Origin: Impatiens glandulifera
Lineage: Eukaryota > Streptophyta > Magnoliopsida > Ericales > Balsaminaceae
Direction: 5' to 3'
Length of the DNA stretch: 64,000 bases
Assembly (NCBI RefSeq): GCF_907164915.1
Contig: NC_061867.1
Coordinates: 45,666,242 to 45,730,241 of the forward strand
Under the pieces are notes generated by a model. The model saw nothing but the letters and a program-made list of their open reading frames with translations. It did no database searches and had not been told where the DNA came from. Made by a program: the position numbers and the translations under genes. This document shows positions 1 through 11,975 of this stretch, one piece after another (position 1 is the first letter of the stretch; each line of letters starts with the position of its first letter).

Positions 1-676
1 AATAATAAACTTTAAAAAATCAAAAAAAAAAACCAAAATTTTATTATTTATATTTATGCTCAAAATCACTGACTATAACAATTATATTAAAGAGAAATGA
101 TTGGGAAAAGAAATTGAGAAAATGACGCAATTTGATTGGCCAAAAAAATAACAAAACTTCTCTTTTCTCACCTTTTATTTTTTTTCCAACCAGTGATATA
201 GTGACACATCATTCTCTCCCTCGTTCACTCTTCCAAATTCTTTTCCCCTATCATTCCTATATGCTCAAAAACCAGTAGACAAAAATTAGCGACCATACTT
301 GATTATAATTTTGGCCCAACATAGGAAAATAATACTATATATATGCTCATTATTATCACCAAAGTTACAAATGGATCATGATGCAGTTCTACATAAGCCC
401 TATAAAATAAAATGATTTCCAATTTCAGTTTAGCAAAACAAAAGTTTAATTATAGAAAGAGTAAAAAATCTATGAAATTTTAAATAATCAAAATTCTAAA
501 TCAATCATTATACATTAGCCCTAATTTCAGTTTCATATCACTAAAAACAATCATATATAAAACTTTAATTTTAATAGACCAAAAAAAGTCAAATATGTGA
601 ACCCTAGACCACCATACATATGAAATTTCTATTTTAGTTTCAACTATAGTTTAAGTTTCAGTATTTCGATTTCGAT
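1..676. other. AT-rich intergenic sequence
   Basis: No coding frame, RNA gene or clear repeat could be supported here. The composition is AT-rich with short A and T runs, like most intergenic DNA of this window. Confidence 0.6.
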
Positions 677-910
677 TTGAGTCTCAAAAAGCCCATATAT
701 AGGCTACGGTTGAATGTGAAGAATACCGCGAAAAGAAAGAATATGCATGGGAAGGTGGAACGAAGAAGAGTCGTCAAAGTAGAAGTCGCTCAACCTTGTT
801 GTCAAGAGAAAAACTTGGAAGAAGTATGTATGGAGGTATTAGAAGAAGAAAAAAAGTCTCAGAAAGATTTAAATGAAAATTTGGTAATTGGGTCTCATTG
901 TTTTGTGTAG
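677..910 (+). CDS. Doubtful small open frame, 77 aa
   Basis: A short ATG-to-TAG frame whose predicted product is basic and charged, with a Glu/Lys-rich C-terminal half. It resembles no family I know. Base composition is a little richer in G than the flanks. No splice partners were found around it. It may be a chance frame or a fragment of a decayed gene. I include it only because it is the only candidate in the first 5 kb. Confidence 0.12.
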   Translation: MSLKKPIYRLRLNVKNTAKRKNMHGKVERRRVVKVEVAQPCCQEKNLEEVCMEVLEEEKKSQKDLNENLVIGSHCFV

Positions 911-2107
911 GGATTTGGAGTTTTTTTAATTACATTAAGTGGCAAATATTAAAAGAAATAAAAAAAATATTCACATTATACTCAATAATCAATATAGAGT
1001 AAGTTTAATTCGTTTGGACAAAATCTAAATAAATGTGAATGTTCAACCTTATATAGCACAAGTTTTAAATTTTGTGCTTCTTATAATAAATACTATAAAA
1101 AAATATGTCATAAATAATAATTTAATTATTTTATTTATAGTTGATAGTGGAGCGAATCACGACGAATAATTGGTTTATCCCGCCCCATTTTACTTCCGAG
1201 ATTTATTTTTACTATCATTTTTGTTTGGTTCGGTTTTTGATGAATTCCCACATAACACCATTATATCATATTTTTAAAACAATAAATTTGTTATTTTAAT
1301 AAAGTTATGTACGGAATTTTTAATATTATTATTAAGAAATATACTTATTTTTTTTTTTATAGAATATTAAGAATAAATAAATATATATTTAATTATATTT
1401 ATCATGTTTAGGGCATAATTAGAGTGAGATGTGTAAGAGTCGGGAGACACGATATATTTTAAGAAATGAAAAACATGTAGCCTAAAAATAATATTTAAAA
1501 TGAATTTATTTGAAAGAAAATTTTAAATAATAATTTTAAAAATCAAATTTCAAATTATTTAGTTAGAAAGAAAAAGTTTATCTTCAATAATTATAAAAAT
1601 TAAAAATTGAGATAATTATATTTCATTAATTGTAAAACTTATTAAGTTAAATTTTGTAAATAATTCAAACATAGTTAACCGTCACTAAACTAATTAAATA
1701 AAATATTAAAATATATTTTATTTTATTTTTTTAAAATTTATTCTATTAGTATATATTCTTAGCCTTTAAATCTTTTAAACCAAATTTATCAACAACATTA
1801 TTACAACAATCCACAACTTATTTTAATACTCTATACTAAAAAAGTCCTATTTATTTTTTCAATTTATATTTTATAAATAAGTATGAATCACCAATTTTAT
1901 TAAATTATGTCTAACTTAGAAATGATTATTATTTATCAAAATTGTATGTATCTTAATCTTTTAAAAATAATAATTATATTATTTATTTTAAGTAATTAAT
2001 CAGATAAATTCTATATACATTTAAGGATCACCGTTATAGAATTATGTGTTCCCCTGTAAATCAATCATATTTAAAAAATAAATAAATAAATAAATAAAAA
2101 TTAGTTT
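911..2107. other. AT-rich intergenic sequence
   Basis: Nothing recognisable apart from homopolymer runs and a short (AAAT)n tract near 2075-2098. No frame above background. Confidence 0.5.
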
Positions 2108-2255
2108 GACTTTTTTTTGGAATTAAAGGAGAACTAACATAACACTCAACCGTCATGGTCCCCGCTTAAACTCATAGCGCTCCAGATGGAATCGAACTCG
2201 TAATGTTTTGGTATTTTAAGCCGACTCTTAACACTGAGCTACCTAATTAGTCTGA
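2108..2255 (-). mobile_element. tRNA-derived SINE-like element
   Basis: Read on the minus strand there is a Pol III A-box-like block (GGTAGCTCAGTGTTAAGAG, about 2231-2249) and, about 40 bases on, a B-box-like block (GAGTTCGATTCC, about 2187-2198). This is the promoter layout of a tRNA-derived SINE. The body continues to a T-run on the plus strand near 2110-2118, which would be the A tail. It is too degenerate and too long to be a functional tRNA gene, and no acceptor-stem pairing is visible. A related truncated tail lies near 63320. Exact ends are uncertain. Confidence 0.5.
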
Positions 2256-3383
2256 TTGTATTGCAATCCCTAAGAGGAAATAGAGAATCTCGTAACTAAG
2301 ACTGATCTCTCGAGAATTAAGGGCTCATAATTTTGTGACCCACAAAACTGAAAAATGTAATACGAAGATGCATTATAAAACTTAATCTTTATTACAACAA
2401 ATAACAAAGTTATTAATTCTTCTATTACCAGGTAAACATAGTAAAATATCAATATTTTAAATTTATTTTGGAACTATTTCAATATACAGTGTAAATAAAA
2501 TTGAAAAAATGAAATTTATTTATTTTTTCAATCTTTATTTTTAAACATAACGTTTAATTTATACCTTTCTCTAGATTAATTTTTGAGAAATGAAAAATAA
2601 TTAAATCCAAAATCTAAAGAAACAGACAATGGTATGAATACAAAAGAATTTGCATGAAAGTGCGTGTAACCTTCACTACGCACGTTCACTCTTATACTAC
2701 CAATGTTTTCATTATTAGATTCTTCATTTTTATTAATTTATTTATTTTGTCTATGCTTCTTGTATTTAGAATATTTTAGTGATTTAATGGATGTCCAATG
2801 TCCACATGGCACAAACATCATGGTTGGAATCTAGTTGAGGTTTGGTAATTTTTGGGATAAGAGTTATATTTAAATATGATATTAATTTTTTTTTATTATT
2901 ATTTATTATATTTTTTTCATTTTTTTAATGTAACTTGTGCATCATACACGACAGGGTGACATCTACATTATTTTTAATGTGTAGACGGTTTAATTAAATT
3001 TTATTTTAGAATTGTATTTTTAAATAGTTAATATCAATTTACTAAATTTTAAATTGTGATTTCATTGATTAGATTTGATAAGTTAAAAGAATTACTAGAA
3101 CTTTAAATTAAAAAAAAAAAACATTACAAACTAGTGTATGTTGACATATTGTTATTTGCCAAATGCAACACAAATTTTTTATGTTATCAAAATACAAAAT
3201 GCACATGTTTCAAACTTAATGAATTTTTTTATTTATTATTTTGTTAATATATACAGTCCCTTCCACGTGTCCCTCAACTAGGAAGACATTGGTCTCCTTT
3301 AAAGGTGGCATCATCTAGTGTCCCAAATTTCTTTTTCAAAATTCTTTAAAAAATTTCTCATTTAATAAAAAATTGTTCTCTAC
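2256..3383. other. AT-rich intergenic sequence
   Basis: No gene seen. The short open frame on the minus strand at 2270-2452 overlaps nothing and looks like chance. Confidence 0.5.
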
Positions 3384-3651
3384 GAGCTTGTTCGGTTTGA
3401 GGTTATTTTGAAAACTTAGAGGGAGAAAAGAATAATGATTAGTGATGATTTTGAGGAGATAATGATTATTTTTGTTAAAAAGACTTAAAGAGTATTAATA
3501 TATATATATAAATAAAATAAATAATAATAATTTAAAATAAAGGGTATTTTAGTATTTTAGTTAATAATTTGAGTGATGTGATGGATAAAAAGAGGTGAAG
3601 TGATATTTGATTTTGTATGATTTTTTTAAAAAATTCATACCGAACAAGGCC
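3384..3651. mobile_element. MITE with terminal inverted repeats (PIF/Harbinger-like)
   Basis: The left end reads GAGCTTGTTCGGTTTGAGG and the right end, reverse-complemented, reads GGCCTTGTTCGGTATGAA. The roughly 270 bases between them are AT-rich and noncoding. Ends of the GxxCTTGTTYGG type are typical of Tourist/PIF-Harbinger-like MITEs. A CTA trinucleotide lies beside both ends and may be the target duplication, but its exact placement is ambiguous by one base. Confidence 0.5.
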
Positions 3652-4892
3652 TATATAATTTTTAAGGGATTTGAAGAACCGATTGGAAAATGTGATGGGA
3701 CAACAAATTTCGATCTCTTAAATCATATAATTTTTTAATAAAATATTTTAATTTAATTATTTTATAATAGAATAAAATATTTAGAAACTAATTAATTAAT
3801 TTTTTAATAAAATTAAATATTTTAATTTGTATTAATATTAGCCATAAACAATAAAGTTGTTAATTAATTCAAGAATCTTTAATGGTTGAATATACATGGT
3901 CTCTTTCCACTTTTGAGAAATAAATCTGAATGTTTATTTCTATTAGGTTTGATTCGAATTCAAAACTTTTAAGGAATACAATTAGTACTTGAACTGGACT
4001 AATTAATTTGTTAATTAGTTGTAATGATCTTAACTAAACAAACTCAATCTTTAATTACTTTTAATAATAGTTTTGACAAATTTATCAATAAAAGATGCTT
4101 ATAAGATATGTAATGACAAGGAATGCACCTTAAATGATTGTATATACATCACAATCTCTATTGCTCTTAATTACTTTTAGTGATAGAAGTCAAAGCCCTT
4201 TCACAACTAGACAACTAATTTTATTCTAATTCAAATTCAAAGTTCAAATACATTTTTTCTTCAATTAAATAATTTTAAGCATGAATTAATTATATCGAGA
4301 AAAGAATCTAATCAAAATAATATTTGTGCTTTAGTTTTCTTGTATTTATATCACAAATAATATTTTTTTTCTTCTAAATCTTGTAATTTGGCTCAACATT
4401 GGTTCTTGGATTGCCTTGTCGATGGTGATGGATACTAGTTACTCTTATCGTATTTTGATTCGAAGTTTGCCTAAGTTTGTATTTCCTTTACATCAAACTC
4501 AAAGTCATAAATATATCGACAAATTTCTCTAAATGAAAGGTATAAAAATAAAACGTGACAAATGAATAATGACATTGCTAACAAACTAACTAACTAACTA
4601 TGAACAATTATTTATTTTTAAGTGATTCTGCCAACCAAAGTGGTTTTGACACTATTGTCTGGCATCCACCATTTATCTGAAAAGGTGGGCACAAAAAGAA
4701 AATCCAAAACAAACGGGACATATGTGGAGAGGAAAGAAAGAGTGCGGACCACAAGTAGTAAGTAGAATAGAAGAAATAGTGAAAATTAAAGGAGAGATGT
4801 AAGTTCCAACTAAAGGAATAAAAGAATGTGAAGTAGATGAAGAAAACTAAATATTCTAATATGTCATGGAACAATAAAGTAACTTAGACGGA
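3652..4892. other. AT-rich intergenic sequence
   Basis: No gene or element that can be named. The minus-strand frame at 4608-4874 is rich in Phe and Ser/Leu and is best read as chance in AT-rich DNA. Confidence 0.5.
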
Positions 4893-5220
4893 ATCGTTTC
4901 TTATCTTACGTCGTCTTCAGTGGTAGAGCGTAGTAAATGAAGTGTTCGTGATCATGAGTTCGAGTCTTCCACGAATTCCCTCTTAAAATTAGTAGTTGAA
5001 GCTTATGTCGAGCTTGAGATATATTTGTTCAAAAAATACCTTGCTCAAATTTCACAAGCTATATTAGCTTGTCAAGAGACACTAGTTGGGGATGTATGTC
5101 TTTATCCGCATACCTTCTAGATTCTTGAATTTTACTCGTGTTTCACCTTTTGTACGAGAGGGTCTAAGGGTCATTATCATTCCTTAAATTCATGACTAAA
5201 ACGCGTTTTGTTTTTGAAAT
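4893..5220 (+). mobile_element. tRNA-derived SINE-like element
   Basis: The plus strand carries an A-box-like block (CAGTGGTAGAGCG, about 4919-4931) and a B-box-like block (GAGTTCGAGTCTTCC, about 4957-4971), the spacing of an internal Pol III promoter. A body of about 230 bases without a coding frame follows, ending in T-rich sequence. It cannot be a tRNA gene because the arms do not pair. End points are approximate and no target duplication was established. Confidence 0.45.
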
Positions 5221-5283
5221 ATTTGTATTTTAATAAAAATGTCCATATTATTGACATAAGAGTTTTGTATTTTTAGATCTTTT

Positions 5284-5366
5284 GAGACCGAACCCGTGAC
5301 ATACTACCTATGTATTCTCATAACAGGAAAAATTAGGTCCGAATGTAGTTTCGAACATGTTTGAGA
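5284..5366 (+). repeat. Dispersed short repeat, copy 1 of 3
   Basis: A block starting GACCGAACCCGTGAC and containing CTCATAA and a GTAGTTTCGAACATG-like segment. Two diverged copies lie at about 10388-10470 and 10578-10660. The copia element at 5634-10385 is inserted at the start of the second copy, so the three copies were once within about 550 bp of one another. Confidence 0.5.
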
Positions 5367-5633
5367 AATAATGTGATTTAAGTTTCTACTGAGGTGGCAA
5401 TTGACTTAAAATTTGTGGGGTAGATTTTTTATTTGATTTAAGTTTATGATGGGGTAACAATTGACTTATGATGGGGATTGAAATCTTTTGGAATTTTGAA
5501 CTTTATGTTGATGGTGGGGAATGATAGCACTTTGGAACTTTTGAATTGGATTTCGTTTTATTTTAAAAAAAATTGTTTTAATAAAAATGATTGTAGTGTT
5601 AACATCAGGGTATTGTGGTTTTAGGTTTATTGG

Positions 5634-6002
5634 TGTTAGGATTTGTATTTCCCAAATCCGACCTGTTTGAAAACAATTTGTAAAAACACAAGAAAGAAGA
5701 ACACAAGAACACACAGATTTATAGTGGTTCACTCAAATTGAGCTACATCCACTTCAGTCACCACCAGATTTACTATGAAGAAGAAGAAGGAATACAGAGT
5801 TTTTGCCTCACACTTTATCTCTCTAGAATTCTCTCTACACAATGTAAACCCTTAATAATTACATATTTATAAGGTAAACATTCAGGTAATAAACCTAAAT
5901 AACTTTGGTCAGGCCCAAGCCCAAAACCAAAAAAAGATAAACCCAATAAACTCTAATTAACAATGTAGAGTTTATTATAAGTGTAGGCTCCATAACTCAA
6001 CA
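5634..6002 (-). repeat. 3' LTR of the Tnt1-like copia element
   Basis: 369 bp, bounded by TG and CA. It pairs with the LTR at 10018-10385 at about 98 percent identity by eye. On the minus strand it follows the RNase H end of pol and the polypurine tract, which makes it the 3' LTR. Confidence 0.95.
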
Positions 6003-6064
6003 ATCTCTCACTTGGAGACTAACTTCATCATCTCTCGATCGGTAGTGGCTTTCCATTCGGTTTC

Positions 6065-9000
6065 TTAACGAAGAAGACCAACTGAAGTTGCACACAACTT
6101 CAGTTTCTCATTTGTCACAGTTTTCGTCAACATATCAGCTGGATTCTCACTCTCGAGAATCTTCTCAAGAGCTAATACTCCATCTTCTAAAGCTGACCGG
6201 ATGAAATGATAACGAACCTGTATATGCTTCGTCCTGCCATGATAAACAGGATTCTTTGTCAAATGAATGACACTCTGACTGTCGCATCGCAACACACTTC
6301 CCTCGTAGTCTTGACCCAATTCTCACAAAAAAGGTTGTAACCACATCATCTCCTTAGCAGCTTCTGTCACAGCAACATACTCTGCCTCACAACTAGAAAG
6401 AGCAACAATCTTCTGCAATTTTGAAACCCAACTGATTGCAGTACCTCCTAGAGTATAAATGTACCTTGTTGTGCTCTTCCTACTATCAACATCACCACCA
6501 TTGTCAGCATCAACATATCCTTCCAAACTCATATTAGACTTTCGAAAACACAAAGCAAAACCCGTACTTCCTCTTAAGTATCGTAGTATCCACTTTACTG
6601 CTTCCCAATGCTGTCTACCCGGATTGCTCATGAATCTGCTAACAACTCCCACTACATGTGCTATGTCTGGTCTTGTGCAAACCATCGCATACATAATACA
6701 ACCAATGGCAGAGGCATACGGAACAGTTGCCATGTAATTTTTCTCCTCCTCTGTTGAAGGCGACTGATCTTTAGATAGTCTGAAGTGACTAGTTAAGGGG
6801 GTAGTAACTGGTTTTGCATCATACAAGTTGAGCCTGCTAAGAACTTTCTTCACATATTCTTCTTGTGAAAGCTTGAGAACTTCTTCATCCCTGAAAATTC
6901 TCATCCCAATGATTTGTTTTGCAGCACCCAAATCCTTCATTGCAAACTTTTCAGACAACTCTTTCTTAAGCTTGTTAATCTCATACAAGCTTGCTCCAGC
7001 AATCAACATGTCATCAACGTAGAGAAGAAGAATAATGTACGATTTATCAAACCTCTTGATATAGCAGCAATGATCAGCTTCACACCTCAAAAAATTGTTA
7101 CTTTTCATGAAGCTATCAAACTTCTTGTACCATTGCCTTGGAGCCTGTTTCAAACCATACAGACTCTTCTGAAGCTTACACACAAGCTCATCTTTTCCTT
7201 TGATTTCAAATCCTTCTGGTTGTCGCATATAAATTTCTTCATCTAGATCACCATGAAGAAAAGCAGTTTTGACATCCATTTGTTGAAGATGAAGTTCTTC
7301 TTTCACAACCAAACTCAGAATAGTTCTAATTGTCATCAATTTAACTACTGGAGAGAAGATTTCATTGTAGTCAATACCTTCTTTCTGTTGAAATCCTTTC
7401 ACAACCAATATTGCCTTGTACCTCATGGTTTTATCATGTTCTTCTTTAATCCTGAAAATCCATTTGTTGTGAAGTGCTTTCTTTCCCTTTGGTAGCTCAG
7501 TGAGCTCCCAAGTCTGATTCAACATCAAAGAGTCCATCTCATCTTTCATCGCAGACTCCCACTTAACCGATTCATCAGATTGTATTGCTTCCTCATAGCA
7601 TTCAGGTTCACCTCTATCTGTCAACAAGATATAGTTTAGAGATGGAGACCACCTCTCAACTGGTTTTCGATTCCTTGATGATCTTCTCAATTGTATAACC
7701 GGTGTTTGCTGATTTACCTCTGGGGCCACATTCTCAACGATTTCATCTTCAACAACACATTGTTCTTCTTCGACAACCGGTATATATTCAGCTGAAAATT
7801 CTCTCAAATCGACTGTACCAGTCTCTTCCAACTTGGAATCACCACCTGATGTCTTCCCAACACAATCTTTGTAGAGAACCTGAACATTGAAGATAACATT
7901 TCTGCTACGAATGATCTTTCGATTTTGATTATCCCAGAAACGATAACCAAACTCGATATCACCATAACCAATAAAAAAACATTTATTAGACTTTGGATCA
8001 AGCTTGCTCATATCACATTCATTAATATGAACATATGATAAACAACCAAACACTTTCAAATAAGAAATGTTTACCTTTTTATTGCTCCAAGCTTCTTCAG
8101 GAATTCTGAATTCAAGAGGAACAGAGGGTCCCCTGTTTATCAAATAGGAAGTAGTATTAATAGCTTCTGCCCAGAAGGTTTTAGGCAGCCCTGCATGCAA
8201 TCTCATGCTTCTAGCACGCTCGTTCAATGTTCGATTCATTCTTTCAGCTACTCCATTCTCTTGAGGCGTTCAGGGAACAGTCTTCACCATACTGATCCCA
8301 TTCTCAACACAATACTCTTTGAAATTTGAATTGATATATTCACCTCCGTTTTCGGATCTCAAGCACTTAACTTTCTGATTTGTTTCATTTTCAACCAAAG
8401 CCTTCCACTTCTTGAAAATAACAAATACTTTAGACTTATGCTTCATAAAGTAAACCCATACTTTTCTTGTTGAATCGTCTATAAAAGTCACATAGTAGTA
8501 TGATCCGCCAATAGAAGAAACAGGTGCAGGTCCCCACACATCAGTGTGTACCAACTCTAGTCTTTCTTTCTTGAGCTCTTTCCTAGTTTTTAAGAAACTC
8601 ACTCGTTTCTGTTTTCCAAGAATGCAGTTTTCACATAACTGATGTTCAACAGACTTCAGTTCTGGAATCTGCCCATTCTTCAAAAGAATTTTCATCCCTT
8701 TTTCGCTCATATGGCCCAACTTACAATGCCACAGCTCACTGTTCTTCGACTCATCAACTACAGCAGCAACTGATTCTCTGCAAGTTGAAGTCGTATATAA
8801 CGTTCCAGTTTTGTGACCTCGAGCAACAACTATTGCTCCTTTAGTCACCTTCCACGCACCATTTCCACAACTGAAATTGTGACCTTCTTCATCAAGTTGT
8901 GTAACAGAGATCAAATTGCGCATTAAACATGGAATGTGTCTCACCTTATTAATCTTCTAAACAGAACCATTTGTCATCTTCAATTTGATGTCACTAATGC

Positions 9001-9982
9001 CAATAATATTCAGTGGCTCACCATCTGCGAGATAAACTTTCCCACAGTTTTCAGCCACATAATTCTCCATTAATTCTTTGTGAGCAGTGGTGTGGAAAGA
9101 CGCTCTTGAGTCCAAAACCCATGAATCTATCGGGCTATCAACAGACAGAAGTAACGCATCAGTGACAGATTCTGTAACAACGTTGGCTGCATCATTTTTA
9201 TCATCACCGTTTTTCTTCGGTGCTTTGTAGTTCCTCTTCAGATGACCCTATTTACCACAATTCCAGCACTCAAATGTCCTCCCAGACTTGGACTGACTCC
9301 TCCTGCTCCTTGACATATATCTGCTCTTACCTCGGTTGAAATTTCTATCATTACCTCTGCCCCTGTTTTCCACATTCAGAGCAGAACCTTTGAATGTTTC
9401 ACCAGAATCAATTTTACGAACCTCTTCAGCAAGAATACGATCTCTAACTTCAACAAATTTCAGATTAGCATTTCCAACTGAATTACTTATTGCTGCCCTC
9501 ATAGGTTCCCAACTATTTGGTAGAGATGCTAACAAAATTAGGGCACGAACTTCATCCCCAAAATCAATCTCAACAGATAGCAATTGATTCACAATTGTAT
9601 TGAATTCATTCAAATGAGTAGTGACAGAAGTACCATCAACCATTCTTAAGTAAAAGTGTATTTTCATTAAGTGTACCTTGTTGTTAGTAGATGGTTTCTC
9701 ATACATATCAGAAAGAGCTTTCATCAGACCCATGATGGTCTTCTCCTTTGCTACATTGTGAGCAACTGTCTTGGCTAGCGTCAATCGGACAACTCCCAAA
9801 ACCTGTCTATCAAGGAGTTTCCATTCAGCTTCATCCATCTTCTCTAGTTTCTCACTCAAAGGAACATGAAGCTTCTTTCCATAGAGATAATCTTCAATCT
9901 GCATTCTCCAGAAGGCATAATCTGTCCCATCAAATCTTCCAATTCCATGTCCTATACTGTTCTCACTTGTCATTGTTTCCAA
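6065..9982 (-). pseudogene. copia gag-pol polyprotein, single frame broken by four stops
   Basis: One reading frame runs from ATG at 9982 to TAA at 6065-6067 with no frameshift, interrupted at 9248-9250 (TAG), 8957-8959 (TAG), 8270-8272 (TGA) and 6323-6325 (TGA). Gag fills about 9982-9250 and ends in a CCHC knuckle that is broken twice: a stop falls inside it and its last Cys is Tyr. The protease active site reads DSRA instead of the usual DSGA (9101-9112). Integrase keeps the HHCC finger and the first Asp (HTDVWGP), but the second Asp motif reads SENGGE where Asp is usual. Reverse transcriptase keeps YVDD, and the RNase H blocks (SSCEAEY, CDSQS) are intact. The element could persist only by help in trans. 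Confidence 0.95.
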
Positions 9983-10003
9983 TGCTCAGATATAGACCAG
10001 CTG

Positions 10004-10015
10004 CTCTGATACCAG
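10004..10015 (-). other. Primer-binding site of the copia element
   Basis: On the minus strand it reads TGGTATCAGAGC, the classic plant copia sequence complementary to the 3' end of initiator tRNA-Met. It lies two bases inside the 5' LTR. Confidence 0.95.
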
Positions 10016-10017
10016 TT

Positions 10018-10385
10018 GTTAGGATTTGTATCTCCCAAATCCGACCTGTTTGAAAACAATTTGTAAAAACACAAGAAAGAAGAACACAAGAACACACAGA
10101 TTTATAGTGGTTCACTCAAATTGAGCTACATCCACTTCAGCCACCACCATATTTACTATGAAGAAGAAGAAGGAATACAGAGTTTTTGCCTCACACTTTA
10201 TCTCTCTAGAATTCTCTCTACACGATGTAAACCCTTAATAATTACATATTTATAGGGTAAACATTCAGGTAATAAACCTAAATAACTTTGGTCAGGCCCA
10301 AGCCCAAAACCAAAAAAAGATAAACCCAATAAACTCTAATTAACAATGTAGAGTTTATTATAAGTGTAGGCTCCATAACTCAATA
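10018..10385 (-). repeat. 5' LTR of the Tnt1-like copia element
   Basis: 368 bp, starting TG on the plus strand. The terminal CA is changed to TA here (10384-10385), compared with CA in the partner LTR. It is followed directly by the ATTGG target duplication. A one-base indel near 10080 explains the length difference from the other copy. Confidence 0.95.
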
Positions 10386-10662
10386 ATTGGGACCGAACTC
10401 GTGACAAGCTATCTACCTATTCTCATAAAAGGAGAAATCAAGTTTGAACGTAGTTCTAAGCATGTTAAGGAGTTTTTGGATTTTTTTACTCTCGTGTAGG
10501 GGAGTTATGGTTTACTTTTTGTTTATTTTTATCATGTTTTAAGTTCTATTTTTATTGTGTTCTACAAATAAATTTTTATTGGGACCGCACTCGTAATAGG
10601 CCTACGTACTCTCATAAAAGAAGAGATCATGTTCGAACGCAGTTCAAAATTTTTGAGTTATG
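10386..10662 (+). repeat. Dispersed short repeat, copies 2 and 3
   Basis: Two further copies of the block seen at 5284-5366, beginning near 10388 (GGGACCGAACTCGTGAC) and 10577 (GGGACCGCACTCGTAAT), each followed by a CTCATAAAAG motif. They are probably remnants of an older repeat family. Confidence 0.5.
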
Positions 10663-11273
10663 AACTGCTTGGGTAATTTTGTTTTTGTTTATGAAACCTC
10701 ATAGGGTTTTTAGTTAAAAATTATCTTGATGATTTATAATAATTTCCAATTTTGATAGAAAATGTGAATTTGTTTCATCACATGCGCTCTAGACGAAGTT
10801 TCTCTTGAGCATGTCGACATTGAAGGGCGTTGAGAGTTCTTCTTTGTTAAAGTTGATAAGGTGTGGCACCTCCTATGAAGACCTTGACGAGATAAGGTCA
10901 TTCCCATGGCCATCCAACTCTAATATACTTGAGTATGACATAGTGCATCTAACCTCTTGTCCTCCATCAAGACTAATTGATTGTGTCGAGACTTGCACCA
11001 ATCTTCTTCTACTACTTGACTCTTGAGGATGTGAGACTACACCTCTTGGTGCATTGTTGAAAGATTAAACATAATCTAAACCTCTAAATGAAGTTCGAGT
11101 AAGCAAATCCCTCGAAGAACTTAGGGCGAAACATCTCGGCAAAAGACAAATCCCTCAAAGTGATGCCATTAATCTCGAAGAGCGCTAGTTGCACGCGGTC
11201 TCCTCGAGACACATTCCAAGGAAGAATGTACGGAACCAATTTCTAAAAATGTTTCAAGGATGGCAAAAACTAA
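10663..11273. other. Unassigned sequence with a short open frame
   Basis: The stretch is less AT-rich than its surroundings. It contains a plus-strand frame at 10805-11026 (73 aa, Ser/Leu-rich) with no recognisable motif. It may be the edge of the repeat-bearing unit that follows. No gene can be supported. Confidence 0.3.
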
Positions 11274-11684
11274 TTCCAATCGAAGGCGATTGCATCCATT
11301 TTTAACTTCAATTAAAGATGATTGGTTTCATCTTCAACTTCAAGAAAAGACGATTGGTTTTATCATAAACTTCAATCAAAATGACTTGTTCATCTTCAAC
11401 TTCAATTAAGACGATTGGTTTCATCTTCAACTTCAATCGAAGACAACTGGTTTTATCTCAAACTTCAATCAAAGATGATTAGTTTTAACTTCAATTAAAG
11501 ACGATTGGTTTATCTTAAATTTCAATCAAAGTTGATTGATTCTATCTTAAACTTCAATCAAAGATGATTGATTGCATCCTAAATTTCAATAAAAGACGAT
11601 TGGTTTAATCTTCAAACCCAATCTAAGGCAATTGGTGTTATCAAAAATTCACTTAAACTTCAATCGAAGACGATTGGTTCGTTA
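11274..11684 (+). repeat. Degenerate minisatellite, unit about 32 bp, about 12 copies
   Basis: Successive units resemble CTTCAATCAAAGACGATTGG followed by a 12-base tail such as TTTCATCTTCAA. Unit length drifts between about 29 and 33 bases, with many substitutions, so the array is old. It carries no stable reading frame. Confidence 0.85.
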
Positions 11685-11975
11685 AGAAATATAGTCGAAA
11701 CAACCAGGCTCGATCTAGATGATCGATAACCAGGAGCGATGTATATTCGAAACAAAGCTGAATTGTCAACAAGTGAATGATAGACCGACTTTGAAGAATG
11801 GAGATTAATTACACGAGTCTCTTGAGAGACTCGTTAGGTTTGTTCTCTTTTCATTCAATAAATCCAAAATAAACTATAAATTTGGTGTTTTCAAAACGTA
11901 TTGACTATGTTCAAGCTTGGACGTGCATTTTTCTAAACCTAGTGCTTTCTACAAAATTTCGTCCGATATGATATT

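Larger units (their letters stand above)
5634..10385 (-). mobile_element. Ty1/copia LTR retrotransposon, Tnt1/Tork-like, complete but defective
   Basis: Two near-identical LTRs (5634-6002 and 10018-10385) flank an internal region read on the minus strand. A perfect 5-bp target duplication ATTGG lies at 5629-5633 and 10386-10390. The primer-binding site TGGTATCAGAGC (minus, 10004-10015) matches initiator tRNA-Met, and a purine-rich tract (CCAAGTGAGAGATTG on the minus strand) abuts the other LTR. Domain order is gag, protease, integrase, reverse transcriptase, RNase H, which is the copia order. The LTRs differ by about six substitutions and one indel, so the insertion is fairly recent, yet four in-frame stops and damaged catalytic motifs make it unable to act alone. 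Confidence 0.97.

Noticed and set aside
4919..4971. tRNA gene
   Set aside because: A and B boxes are present but the acceptor and anticodon stems do not form and the spacing is stretched; it fits a SINE head.
6459..7890. Several plus-strand frames of 62-110 aa
   Set aside because: They are antisense shadows of the copia reverse transcriptase and integrase.
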